Source of the DNA: Thalassobius sp050633445
GTDB taxonomy: Bacteria; Pseudomonadota; Alphaproteobacteria; Rhodobacterales; Rhodobacteraceae
Assembly: GCA_050633445.1 (NCBI GenBank)
Contig: JBOEGN010000008.1
Coordinates: 18,447-82,446, forward strand
Reading direction: 5' to 3'
DNA: 64,000 bases
Positions 22,697-30,832 of the stretch are shown here, piece after piece. A program made the position numbers and the translations under genes. Position 1 is the first letter of the stretch, and each line of letters begins with the position of its first letter. The notes beneath the pieces were generated by a model, which worked only from the letters and a program-made list of their open reading frames with translations, was not told where the DNA came from and did no database searches.

Positions 22697-23746
22697 CTAG
22701 GAAATTTTGGAATCGGCGATGTTTACCGCGAAAATCTTCTGGCGGTATTCTGAAGGCGACAATCCTGTTGCTTCGCGAAAGGCTCTGTTGAATGGGCCAA
22801 GCGAGCTAAACCCAACAGAATACGCGATTTCTAGAACCGTTTTGCCTGAATCTTCCAGAGAGGTCAGGCTGTCCTGTGCCGCTTTGATCCGGGACTGGTT
22901 GATGAAACGCGAAAAATTCCGATACCCGAGCCCCTGATTGATCGCCCTGCGGACCTGATGTTCCGGGGCATCGACTGTTTGCGCAAGCGCGGAAATTGTC
23001 AGCCCTTCGTTGCGCCAGATACCCGATGCCATTGCCGCCTCAATACGTTTGATCAATGCGATCTGTGCTGCATTTTTCAGTTCTCGGGACGGTTCGGTTT
23101 CTGGGCGCGGTGTTACAATTCCGGGCCAGTTCGCGACGTTGACCTTAAGAGACCAAAGCGCAAGCAACGACAGGCATAGCAACAGCAAAAGGGATTTGCT
23201 AAGCGCCGAGAGTGTTGAAACTTCGCCGTTCAGAATGACCGACGTCAATGTGCCGCTCATAGCAAACAGCAACAGGACCGCGGCTACGGCGGGCCGAATT
23301 CGCCGACGCGCATCCAATAAGTCACCGCGGGCTGACAACAGGATCAATGTGGTTAACGCGACAAAGTGCAATAGTGCGTATCCGCGTAAAAAGGGCACCA
23401 CGTCGGGATAGACCATCGCGATAGTAATGCCCATGGCAACGCCACCCCCAGATAGAAGCCAGACCCAAGTATGCCGCCGATCTTCCAAAAAGATCGTCAG
23501 GATGAACCACGTCCCTCCAAACCCTGCCCAGGCACCGATGATGCGAAGCACCTGAAGTGCTGTTGGGTCAAGATGCACACCCGGCGCCATTGTGCTCCAC
23601 ACGCGGGCCGAAATTGCGATGGCCACGATCGTAAATGAAATCTGCGCATCACGGGCCACCCGCCCTAGCCACACAAGAACAATGAAGAGTGCAAATATCC
23701 CTGTTGAGGCTCCGCGTAAGGCAACATCGACCAGCATCAAATCCAT
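22697..23746 (-). CDS. Membrane-bound AraC-family transcriptional regulator
   Basis: A 349-residue protein with an N-terminal half of about seven hydrophobic helices (residues 5-200) and a C-terminal AraC-type DNA-binding domain (about 235-345). In the latter, LTISALAQTVDAPEHQVRR and FSRFINQSRIKAAQ form the first helix-turn-helix, and VLEIAYSVGFSSLGPFNRAFRE with GLSPSEYR the second. ATG 23746 is preferred; seven upstream in-frame codons are possible. Such membrane AraC proteins sense membrane or small-molecule signals. It is oriented the same way as the two-gene unit that starts 234 bases downstream, which makes that unit a plausible target. Confidence 0.85.
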   Translation of the reverse strand: MDLMLVDVALRGASTGIFALFIVLVWLGRVARDAQISFTIVAIAISARVWSTMAPGVHLDPTALQVLRIIGAWAGFGGTWFILTIFLEDRRHTWVWLLSGGGVAMGITIAMVYPDVVPFLRGYALLHFVALTTLILLSARGDLLDARRRIRPAVAAVLLLFAMSGTLTSVILNGEVSTLSALSKSLLLLLCLSLLALWSLKVNVANWPGIVTPRPETEPSRELKNAAQIALIKRIEAAMASGIWRNEGLTISALAQTVDAPEHQVRRAINQGLGYRNFSRFINQSRIKAAQDSLTSLEDSGKTVLEIAYSVGFSSLGPFNRAFREATGLSPSEYRQKIFAVNIADSKIS

Positions 23747-23861
23747 TTTACACCTACTAACAGTCACCTATGCCATATAATTTGCAAAAAACCCCCGAAA
23801 GCGCCATCAAATCATTGGACGATTGGTCAGTTCATTTTGAGCGTCATAGTGTCAGCCATGA

Positions 23862-24035
23862 ACAATTCTGCGCAAAGCCCACTCGGTCATCGCATTCGAG
23901 CATGTTGAGGCGATCCGCACCAAAGGACGCCCTCGTGCTATTGTTGTAGTGGCTCGCAAACTCGCCGTCTTGCTCCACCGAATGTGGGCAGATGGTACAG
24001 ATTTCCGTCCAGCACAGGTGGAGGGCACTGAATGA
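23862..24035 (+). mobile_element. IS110-family transposase remnant (C-terminal)
   Basis: The frame entered after a stop at 23859 reads TILRKAHSVIAFEHVEAIR, then TKGRPRAIVVVARKLAVLL, HRMWADGTDFRP and stops at 24033. This is the C-terminal pattern of IS110/IS116-type transposases (..RGKP..V.L.AV.RKLL..LNAM.R.GT.W.P). About 50 residues of the original 300-400 remain. Confidence 0.7.
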
Positions 24036-24475
24036 CCTAAAACGTCACCCCGTGCCTCGACCACATAGTCGGTTCTGAGGGTCAAACGCCGAACCTGCTG
24101 AATGACACAGCCGACACAAAGCTACCGCAAGAAAGCTCCCATGGCATCGCTGACACTTCAGGCATTGTTAGTCCGGTTGTGGTGAACCCTATTTGTTCAA
24201 GTTTCCTGATAACTAGAATGGCAGCTTTTCGGATCTAGGTAGCCAAGTGTGGCAGGTGCCGCGAAAGATTGAAATTTGCCTTACCTGCACGTTCTGGCCC
24301 GCCTAGCTGGTCAGCAAGCATGGGGCCGCTTTAGGCTGAGTGCAGCACTCGGCGTGGTAGCGCATGAAACGGTCTAGAGTCGCCATTCGTTAGGGCATGT
24401 GATGCGGCGTCACAGATTAGATGGCTCTTTTCAAGCGGGCGATATTTGCCTAGGCTTTGCAGTCTAAGGGTGCAA
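24036..24475. other. Intergenic stretch before the second RTX gene
   Basis: No gene, repeat or clear promoter was recognised in these 440 bases. It follows the IS110 remnant and is probably decayed element sequence plus the 5' region of the RTX gene. A GTG- or TTG-initiated extension of the RTX frame back to 24446 is open but shows no relevant sequence. Confidence 0.5.
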
Positions 24476-26461
24476 ATGGGTGATCGAATGCTGACGACAA
24501 TTACTTCTCCATACTACCGGGCGATGGAATGGGACGATGGGTCTCTTGGCCTGGATGGTGCTGTTTCAGACTTTGATGGAACGAGTATCCTTGAGGCTTT
24601 GCGAGTCGAGGCAGAGGGGGAGTCTCCGGCGATGCTGGTCGGGCGCGTCAGGGACCTGAGCGGTACAGGGGGACTTTCAGACCCGTTCGTGATTGCGACA
24701 GAGGGTAATTTCACTTTGACTGAAGTGGATATCGTGCGCCTTGTTGGTGGTGACATTGTTGCAGTCTGGTCCTCGCTGGGGGGCGAAGACGGGTTCGGGG
24801 GCGGTGTCTATGGTCGCCGCTTTTCGGCGGATGGCACGCCCAGCGGAGACGTCTTTCAGATCAGCCCGGATGCTCCTTACTCGCAGCGGGACCCCGAAGT
24901 AGAGGCCACCCCAAACGGTGGGTTTGCCGTCGCCTGGGAAGCCAGCACCGGCACCCAAGGCGAAGGGCTGGTGCAGTTTCGGACGTATGATGCGGACGGT
25001 ACAGCGGGAGAAGTCATCGACGTCTACGACGACTTGGCGAACTTGGCCGGGATCGTGTTCGATAGCGCTGGTGTGGCGCACGTCTATAGCGCTCTGGGAG
25101 GCCCGATTAACGAGACTTTGATTGATATCACGACAAACAGTGTGATTGCCGATGGCAACGGGGTCGCCGCACAAGGTAGCAATCCTAATTCTTATGGGGA
25201 CGGGCTTCTCGACGTTGTTGCGACGCCGGATGGCGGGGCGTTTTTGCTTGAGCTCTTTGATGAGGGCCGAAACGGGAGCGCTATTATCGCAGCGCACTCG
25301 GATATTTCAACGAGTGTCCCAGCAAGTAGTTTTATCTTTGATATGTCCTACGAAGCGGGCTCTCAGGTGTTTTCCCCTACCGTGCTGGTCGGGGATGATC
25401 TGCTGCGGCTTTACTACTTTTCTGACGGTTCGGTTGTGTCACGGCAGTATGTTCCAAACGCGCGGCCCGAAGGTGAAATCACCGTTGATGGCGATCTGAC
25501 GGCTGGGTCGACTCTCACCCCGGATTTCAGCGACATCACCGATGCGGATGGCCTTGGCGACGGTTTCTCTTACTATTGGTTTGTTGGTAGCGGTCGGGCG
25601 CCGCTTCACAGTGACATGCCGATCGTCTTGGACAACGATGATATTGGTCTGACAGTCTTGTTAACCGTCACCTACGAAGACGGAAATGGCACTACCGAGA
25701 GCCTAAGCGTTGACTTGGGTCAAGTCACTGCGATGACCTTCAACGAGGTCGGCACCCAAGGTGACGACTTTTTAGAAGGCGGCGTTTCGGGCGACTTTTT
25801 CGCCGGTATCGAAGGCAATGACACCATCATCGGAAATGGAGGCGACGATACGATCTATGGTGGTGACGGCTATGACAGGCTGAATTTGGGTCCAGGCAAT
25901 GATTTGGCATTCGGCGGCGCGTCCGAGGCTGATTTGGGTGATGCGATTTTCGCGGGTTCAGGCGATGATACAATCGACGCGGGCTATGGCAACGACAGTG
26001 TCTACGGCGGTGACGGGAATGACCTGATCGACGGGAGCTATGGCGCCGATACCCTCATCGGGCAGGCTGGGAACGATTCCTTGAGCGGTGGTGCGCTTGC
26101 AGACCAGATTTTCGGCGGTTCAGGCGATGACTTCATTAACGGTGGCTTTGGGTTTGACCGGCTGAATGGTGGCGACGGCGCTGACCGCTTCTTCCACGTT
26201 GGCGTAAGCAATCATGGTTCCGACTGGGTACAAGACTATACCGCGGCGCAAGGCGATGTGCTGCAATTCGGTGGGGCAGCAACGCGATCCCAGTTTCAGG
26301 TGAATTTCGAGACCACACAAACCGCTGGGGCCGAGGATGTCCAAGAGGCGTTTGTGATCTATCGCCCGACGGGTCAAATCCTGTGGGCTTTGGTGGATGG
26401 TGCGGCACAATCGGAGATCAATTTGCAGCTCGGCAATGAGACCTACGATCTGTTGGCATGA
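24476..26461 (+). CDS. RTX calcium-binding repeat protein with N-terminal beta domains
   Basis: A 661-residue acidic, presumably type I secreted protein. Residues about 60-330 resemble the beta-propeller-like extracellular domain of large RTX proteins (IVAVWSSLGG, FGGGVYGRRFSADG, GGFAVAWEAS). Residues about 335-420 match an Ig-like RTX-associated domain (GDLTAGSTLTPDFSDITDAD, DNDDIGLTVLLTVTYEDGNG). RTX nonapeptides follow (about 430-565), then the 90-residue end with NHGSDWVQDYTA, IYRPTGQILWALVDG and TYDLLA, nearly the same as the RTX protein at 15474. ATG 24476 has AAGGG five bases upstream; ATG 24488 is an alternative. No hlyB/hlyD/tolC-like genes are in the window. Confidence 0.85.
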   Translation: MGDRMLTTITSPYYRAMEWDDGSLGLDGAVSDFDGTSILEALRVEAEGESPAMLVGRVRDLSGTGGLSDPFVIATEGNFTLTEVDIVRLVGGDIVAVWSSLGGEDGFGGGVYGRRFSADGTPSGDVFQISPDAPYSQRDPEVEATPNGGFAVAWEASTGTQGEGLVQFRTYDADGTAGEVIDVYDDLANLAGIVFDSAGVAHVYSALGGPINETLIDITTNSVIADGNGVAAQGSNPNSYGDGLLDVVATPDGGAFLLELFDEGRNGSAIIAAHSDISTSVPASSFIFDMSYEAGSQVFSPTVLVGDDLLRLYYFSDGSVVSRQYVPNARPEGEITVDGDLTAGSTLTPDFSDITDADGLGDGFSYYWFVGSGRAPLHSDMPIVLDNDDIGLTVLLTVTYEDGNGTTESLSVDLGQVTAMTFNEVGTQGDDFLEGGVSGDFFAGIEGNDTIIGNGGDDTIYGGDGYDRLNLGPGNDLAFGGASEADLGDAIFAGSGDDTIDAGYGNDSVYGGDGNDLIDGSYGADTLIGQAGNDSLSGGALADQIFGGSGDDFINGGFGFDRLNGGDGADRFFHVGVSNHGSDWVQDYTAAQGDVLQFGGAATRSQFQVNFETTQTAGAEDVQEAFVIYRPTGQILWALVDGAAQSEINLQLGNETYDLLA

Positions 26462-26481
26462 CCGCTTCTCGTCCGGCGAAG

Positions 26482-26571
26482 TCCGCTTTGGGCTGGCCGC
26501 GGCCGCCGAGTGGCACTGCCAGGCCAGTCCAGGGCGAAACCCGCGTGCCGCACCGCCGCTCCGAGCCCAAC
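26482..26571 (+). repeat. Dispersed repeat family A, copy 2
   Basis: Matches the copy at 19501-19600 over its length, in the same orientation, starting 20 bases after the RTX stop codon. The remaining sequence 26572-26670 has no recognised feature. Confidence 0.8.
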
Positions 26572-26670
26572 TGCTCATTCGTCAGGGAGCGGCGAATGAC
26601 GGCTTAGCTATTACTTAGGTAGACACCAAAACGGATTGACTGATCCAGCTTGGCGAGTTTGCTTGGGTAT

Positions 26671-26787
26671 ATGCCTAAGTTTGATACGACCCTCGACCTG
26701 TGCTTTATGGCCCTAGGCGACCTGACGCGGCGGATGATCCTCCTGCGCCTTGCGCGGGGCGAGGCAACGGCGAGTGAACTGGCGGAA
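26671..26787 (+). pseudogene. Truncated ArsR-family regulator remnant
   Basis: From ATG 26671: MPKFDTTLDLCFMALGDLTR, then RMILLRLARGEATASELAE, the typical N-terminal half of an ArsR-type winged helix. Family members continue with the recognition helix (MSLPAVSKHLKVLE-like). Here the frame stays open to 26991 but the sequence no longer matches, apart from a faint MSPAVSATKL near 26870 that may be the displaced recognition helix. It lies tail-to-tail with the LysR gene and is presumably non-functional. Confidence 0.65.
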
Positions 26788-26911
26788 TGCCTCTGGCTGA
26801 CCATCCGAGAGGGCTGGGCAGCCTGGGCGGCTCTTTGGCGGTTTGCCGGGGGCAAGGGCCCTGTCCGTATGTCGCCCGCCGTTTCGGCCACTAAGCTCGC
26901 CATCGAATGCT

Positions 26912-27817
26912 TTACAGAGCCTGCCCGACTTCCATCATCAAGTCTCGCAACATGCGGGCCTCGGGGTCGTGTTGTTGTTTGTAGTTGGTGATCAGGTATT
27001 CCTGTAGCGGCGGCACCGGAACTGGTGGGTCGCGAAACACCATGCCAGGAATGTCTTTGAAATAAGGGACAAGCCGTTTGTGTATGGTCGCGATATTGCG
27101 GGTGCCGGGGATGTAGTAGGGCAGTATGACAAAATTCGGCAGCGAAGCAGCGACCTGGATGTCCCGGCTCTGACTATCCAGCCAGCGTTCAAAGTGGCTT
27201 TTGCCATCCATCACGAAAAAGTCGGTCACAACCTGAGGCGAGGTATAGAACGCCTCGGTGTCAAAACCGGATTGCAAGAGCGGGTTGTCCGCGCAGAGCA
27301 CACATTGAAACGTGTCCGTGAACAGCAGCTGGGCGTCGTTATTGTCGTCGGTCACGAATTGCGGGGCGATGAAGAACTCGACCACACCGCGCTGGAACAT
27401 GCTGATGGCCTCTTGTGTAAAGGGGATCACCGTCAGCGTCACACCCGGTGCCTGCTGCGCCAAAATTTTGCTAAGCTGCGAGATATACACCGCCGCAACA
27501 TAGTCAGACGCGACGATGGTGAACCGACGTTTGGTTTGCGCCAGGTCTGTTTTGGACCGCATCCGGGTGAGCCCACGCAGCTGCGCGACCATCTCGGGCA
27601 CGACGGTTTCCAGTTCGGTTCCAAAGGGTGTGGGGACCATCTGCTGGCCGTCATAAAACAAGATCTTGTCCCCGAAATGCTGACGCGCCCGTTTCAGCGC
27701 GCTGCTCAGCGCGGACTGGGTGATCGCCAGCTCGGTCGCGGCGGTGGTGACGTTGCGATGGCGCATCAGCGCTTCGATGGCCACCAGCAGGTTCAGGTCG
27801 AATTTCTCTAGATGCAT
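26912..27817 (-). CDS. LysR-family transcriptional regulator
   Basis: A 301-residue regulator with the N-terminal winged helix at about 3-65 (FDLNLLVAIEALMRHRNVTT, ITQSALSSALKRARQHFGD) of the NodD/NahR-like kind, and a C-terminal periplasmic-binding-protein-like effector domain. ATG 27817 fits the family start; the 19 upstream codons run into the intergenic operator region. It is divergent from the TRAP-hydrolase operon starting at 27941 and almost certainly controls it in response to a substrate or intermediate. Confidence 0.9.
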   Translation of the reverse strand: MHLEKFDLNLLVAIEALMRHRNVTTAATELAITQSALSSALKRARQHFGDKILFYDGQQMVPTPFGTELETVVPEMVAQLRGLTRMRSKTDLAQTKRRFTIVASDYVAAVYISQLSKILAQQAPGVTLTVIPFTQEAISMFQRGVVEFFIAPQFVTDDNNDAQLLFTDTFQCVLCADNPLLQSGFDTEAFYTSPQVVTDFFVMDGKSHFERWLDSQSRDIQVAASLPNFVILPYYIPGTRNIATIHKRLVPYFKDIPGMVFRDPPVPVPPLQEYLITNYKQQHDPEARMLRDLMMEVGQAL

Positions 27818-27836
27818 ATCAGTAGTTACAGAAGTT

Positions 27837-27883
27837 GTGGTAGCTATTTCAATTATTAATTTTCCAACTACCACGAGTCGTGG
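27837..27883. promoter_or_regulatory. Candidate LysR operator between regulator and TRAP operon
   Basis: Two nested symmetries lie in the 123-base divergent gap: GTGGTAG (27837-27843) against CTACCAC (27868-27874), and a perfect 13-base palindrome CCACGAGTCGTGG at 27871-27883. The sequence between them is AT-rich. Position and symmetry suit a LysR regulator binding site that covers both promoters. Confidence 0.6.
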
Positions 27884-27940
27884 CTAGGCTTTGTCCGAAA
27901 CAATCGGGTGCAACGCACAAGAATTTTCTGGGAGGAAATC

Positions 27941-28993
27941 ATGCAAACCAAGCTACTGGGGGCCATCGCCCTGACGATCGCAGCCACTACGGCGCAGGCG
28001 GAAAATCTCAACGTAACGATCACGGCTGGTCACCCGCCGATCTTTCGTTGGGTGAAACAGTTCCCGGTCGCTTTCATCCCCGCCGTTTCGGCCAAGCTGG
28101 AAGAGATGGGGCATAGCCTGACCGTCTCTGAGCAGTATGGCGGTGCAATTGCGGGCGTGGGTGAAGAGTTGGAAACAGTCGAGGCCGGTCTGGCCGAGCT
28201 GGGCGCCTGTTCCTCTCTGTTCGATCCGGCCAAGCTGGCGGTGCAGAACGTGACCTATTACACGCCTTTCGTCAGTGATGATGCCCGCAAAGTGGCCGAG
28301 ACAGTCCACAACATGCATCTGAACGATCCGCGCATGACCGAGGCCTATACCGAGAATAACGTGGTGTATGTGGGCGCGCCGTCGGCCATTGATGACTACA
28401 TCCTGATGACCAATTTCGAAGTGAACTCGCTAGCCGATCTGGAGGGTCGCAAGATTGCGGCACCCGGTCCGGCGATCAACTGGTTGTCGGGAACCGGCGC
28501 CGTCGGGGTGCAGGGCAACCTGACCACCTATTACAACGAGCTTCAGACCGGCGTTTATGACGGTGTGATCGTGTTCGCCTCGGCCGCGTTTCCGGGTAAA
28601 CTCTACGAGGTTGCGCCTCATATTACCAAGATGGGTCTGGGGGCTCAGTTCGCCGGGGCGATTTGTGCCAACAAGGATTGGTGGGACGGTCTGGATGCTG
28701 ACGTTCAGGCGGCCTTTGGCGCTGGTGCCGATGCCGCGATGGAGTGGTATCTGGGCGATCTGGAAGGCTTTGTTGCCCTGGCCTATGCCAAAATGGGCGA
28801 AGCGGGTGCCACGATCAAAGATGCACCTGACAGCCTGCGGGCCGCATGGGCCGAAACCATGCCCAACGCCGCCAAAGTTTGGGCCGAAGGGCTGGACAAA
28901 CAAGGCAAACACGGCACGGCCATCCTGACCGAATACATGGATGAAATGCGCGCCAACGGTGCCACGCCTCTGCGGAACTGGGATCAAGAGTAA
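27941..28993 (+). CDS. TRAP transporter substrate-binding protein (DctP family)
   Basis: A 350-residue periplasmic solute receptor. The signal peptide is MQTKLLGAIALTIAATTAQA, cleaved before ENLNVTIT. The mature part has the DctP fold blocks GGAIAGVGEELETVEAGLAE near 63-85 and the tight LADLEGRKIAAPGPAINWL near 165 region where substrate carboxylates are usually held. GGAGGAAATC directly precedes the ATG. First gene of a seven-part operon-like array with dctQ, dctM and three enzyme genes, each separated by at most 19 bases. The substrate is most likely an organic acid; its identity is unknown. Confidence 0.92.
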   Translation: MQTKLLGAIALTIAATTAQAENLNVTITAGHPPIFRWVKQFPVAFIPAVSAKLEEMGHSLTVSEQYGGAIAGVGEELETVEAGLAELGACSSLFDPAKLAVQNVTYYTPFVSDDARKVAETVHNMHLNDPRMTEAYTENNVVYVGAPSAIDDYILMTNFEVNSLADLEGRKIAAPGPAINWLSGTGAVGVQGNLTTYYNELQTGVYDGVIVFASAAFPGKLYEVAPHITKMGLGAQFAGAICANKDWWDGLDADVQAAFGAGADAAMEWYLGDLEGFVALAYAKMGEAGATIKDAPDSLRAAWAETMPNAAKVWAEGLDKQGKHGTAILTEYMDEMRANGATPLRNWDQE

Positions 28994-28998
28994 GCCTC

Positions 28999-29514
28999 AT
29001 GAAAAGCCTCTCTTTCACTTTGCGTTGCCTGGACCGGGCAACGCAGGGTGCCAATATTGTCGGCACATTGCTGATCGTCGGGCTGGTCCTGATCATCTGC
29101 ATTGATGTCGTCGGTCGCGAGGTCGCAGGAAGCCCGCTGCCTGGTGTGCCCGAGATGGTGTCGCTTTCGATTGTGGCCATCGTGTTCTTGCAGGTGCCTC
29201 AGGCATTAAATGCAGGGCGACTGACCCGGTCAGACGGGTTGATCGACGTGATGCACAGCCGGGTGCCCTCTCTGGCCAAATGGTTAGAGGTGCTTTTCGA
29301 TACATTGGGCATTCTGGTGATCAGCGCGCTGATCTACGCCCATTGGCCGATGCTGACGAAGTCCATCAAACGCGCGGATTTCGTTGGCTCGGTCGGAAAC
29401 TTCACCTTTCCCACCTGGCCGGTGAAGCTGATGATCCTGATCGGCTGCATTCTGCTGGTTCTACAATTCCTGGCCCGCATCCTGCGCCGCCTCTTGCCGG
29501 AGCAAACCTCATGA
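28999..29514 (+). CDS. TRAP transporter small permease (DctQ family)
   Basis: A 171-residue inner-membrane protein with four hydrophobic helices (about 20-42, 55-75, 95-115, 140-160), the DctQ topology. It forms the integral membrane complex with the large permease that imports substrate delivered by the DctP receptor, driven by a sodium gradient. It starts five bases after dctP and overlaps dctM by four bases (ATGA). Confidence 0.9.
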   Translation: MKSLSFTLRCLDRATQGANIVGTLLIVGLVLIICIDVVGREVAGSPLPGVPEMVSLSIVAIVFLQVPQALNAGRLTRSDGLIDVMHSRVPSLAKWLEVLFDTLGILVISALIYAHWPMLTKSIKRADFVGSVGNFTFPTWPVKLMILIGCILLVLQFLARILRRLLPEQTS

Positions 29515-30821
29515 CCGATTTCGCAATTGGTATCTTCAGCCTGGCCGCCATGGGTGGTCTGGTGCTGGGAGGGCTGTATGTGCCCATCGCGCTGATCCTG
29601 TGCTCTTTTGTTGGGGTCTGGACGATCAAGGGCAACCTGCTGCTGGCCACAAAAATGCTGGGTCTGGCCGCGAATGACGCGATCTCTAGCTACTTCTTTG
29701 GCGTAGTGCCGGTGTTCGTTTTGATGGGGTTCTTGGTGTCGGAATCCGGCATGGGACGCGATGCCTTTGACGTGGCAAATGCCATGTTCAAACGGATCAA
29801 GGGTGGTCTGGGCGTTGGCACCATTGCGGCGAATACAATTTTTGCCGCGATCACCGGGATCTCCATCGCCTCGGCTGCCGTTTTCACCAAAATAGCCGTT
29901 CCCGAGCTGCGCCGCCATGGCTATGGCACGCGCTTTTCCGTTGGGGTCGTTGCAGGCAGTTCCGTGCTGGGTATGCTGATCCCGCCCTCGTTGCTGCTGA
30001 TCCTCTATGGGCTATTGGCCGAGCAATCCATCGGGGATCTGTTCCTGGCCGGGCTTGGGCCGGGTCTGGTGCTGGCCTTGTTCTTTGCGCTGGGCACGAT
30101 CGGGATGGCCATCTTTGCGCCGGGCTTTGTCGGGCGGAACCTAAGCGCCGAGTCCGAAGAAATCCCCCCGCGCGAATTGTTGCGCAAGGGGCTGCCCATC
30201 GCTGCGCTGATCTCGTTGGTTCTGGGCGGTATTTATGCGGGGTTCTTTACCCCCGTCGAGGCGGGTGCCGTCGGGACTGCGGGTGCGCTGATTATTGGTC
30301 TGCTCAAACGCCGTCTTGACTGGGCGAGCCTGTGGCGTGTGCTGGTCGAAACTGGAATGATCACGGCTGCGATCTCGTTCCTGATCATCGCGGCGCAAAT
30401 GTATTCACGGATGCTGGCCTTTTCTGGAGTTCCCGCCGGGTTTGGCAACATGGTCGCCGGGGCAGACATCAACCTGCTGAGCCTGATGCTGCTGTATTGC
30501 CTGGTCGTCATTCTGCTGGGGATGATCCTGGACAGTGGCTCGATCATGTTGATCCTGGTGCCGCTGATGCTGCCGGTGATCACGTCCTTGAATGTTGATC
30601 TTGTCTGGTTCGGCATCGTCACTGTGATCGCTGTGGAAATCGGCCTGCTGACGCCGCCATTCGGCATCTCGGTCTACGTCATCAAGGCCACGCTGGATGA
30701 CCCTGAAATCTCGCTGAAAGACATCTTTCTGGGGGCTGCCCCCTTTGCGCTGATGATGCTCGTCTGTCTGGCGCTGGTCATTCTTTATCCCCCAATCGCG
30801 ACCGGCCTGCTGAGCCGGTAA
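29511..30821 (+). CDS. TRAP transporter large permease (DctM family)
   Basis: A 436-residue protein with about twelve hydrophobic helices and the typical repeats of DctM: FGVVPVFVLMGFLVSESGMG near 62-81, ASAAVFTKIAVPELRRHGYG near 120-140, GSSVLGMLIPPSLLLILYG near 147-165, and LGMILDSGSIMLILVPL near 335. The ATG at 29511 overlaps the dctQ stop; a longer upstream frame lies inside dctQ and is rejected. Membrane channel part of the TRAP system. Confidence 0.93.
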   Translation: MTDFAIGIFSLAAMGGLVLGGLYVPIALILCSFVGVWTIKGNLLLATKMLGLAANDAISSYFFGVVPVFVLMGFLVSESGMGRDAFDVANAMFKRIKGGLGVGTIAANTIFAAITGISIASAAVFTKIAVPELRRHGYGTRFSVGVVAGSSVLGMLIPPSLLLILYGLLAEQSIGDLFLAGLGPGLVLALFFALGTIGMAIFAPGFVGRNLSAESEEIPPRELLRKGLPIAALISLVLGGIYAGFFTPVEAGAVGTAGALIIGLLKRRLDWASLWRVLVETGMITAAISFLIIAAQMYSRMLAFSGVPAGFGNMVAGADINLLSLMLLYCLVVILLGMILDSGSIMLILVPLMLPVITSLNVDLVWFGIVTVIAVEIGLLTPPFGISVYVIKATLDDPEISLKDIFLGAAPFALMMLVCLALVILYPPIATGLLSR

Positions 30822-30832
30822 TCGGAGAAAAT

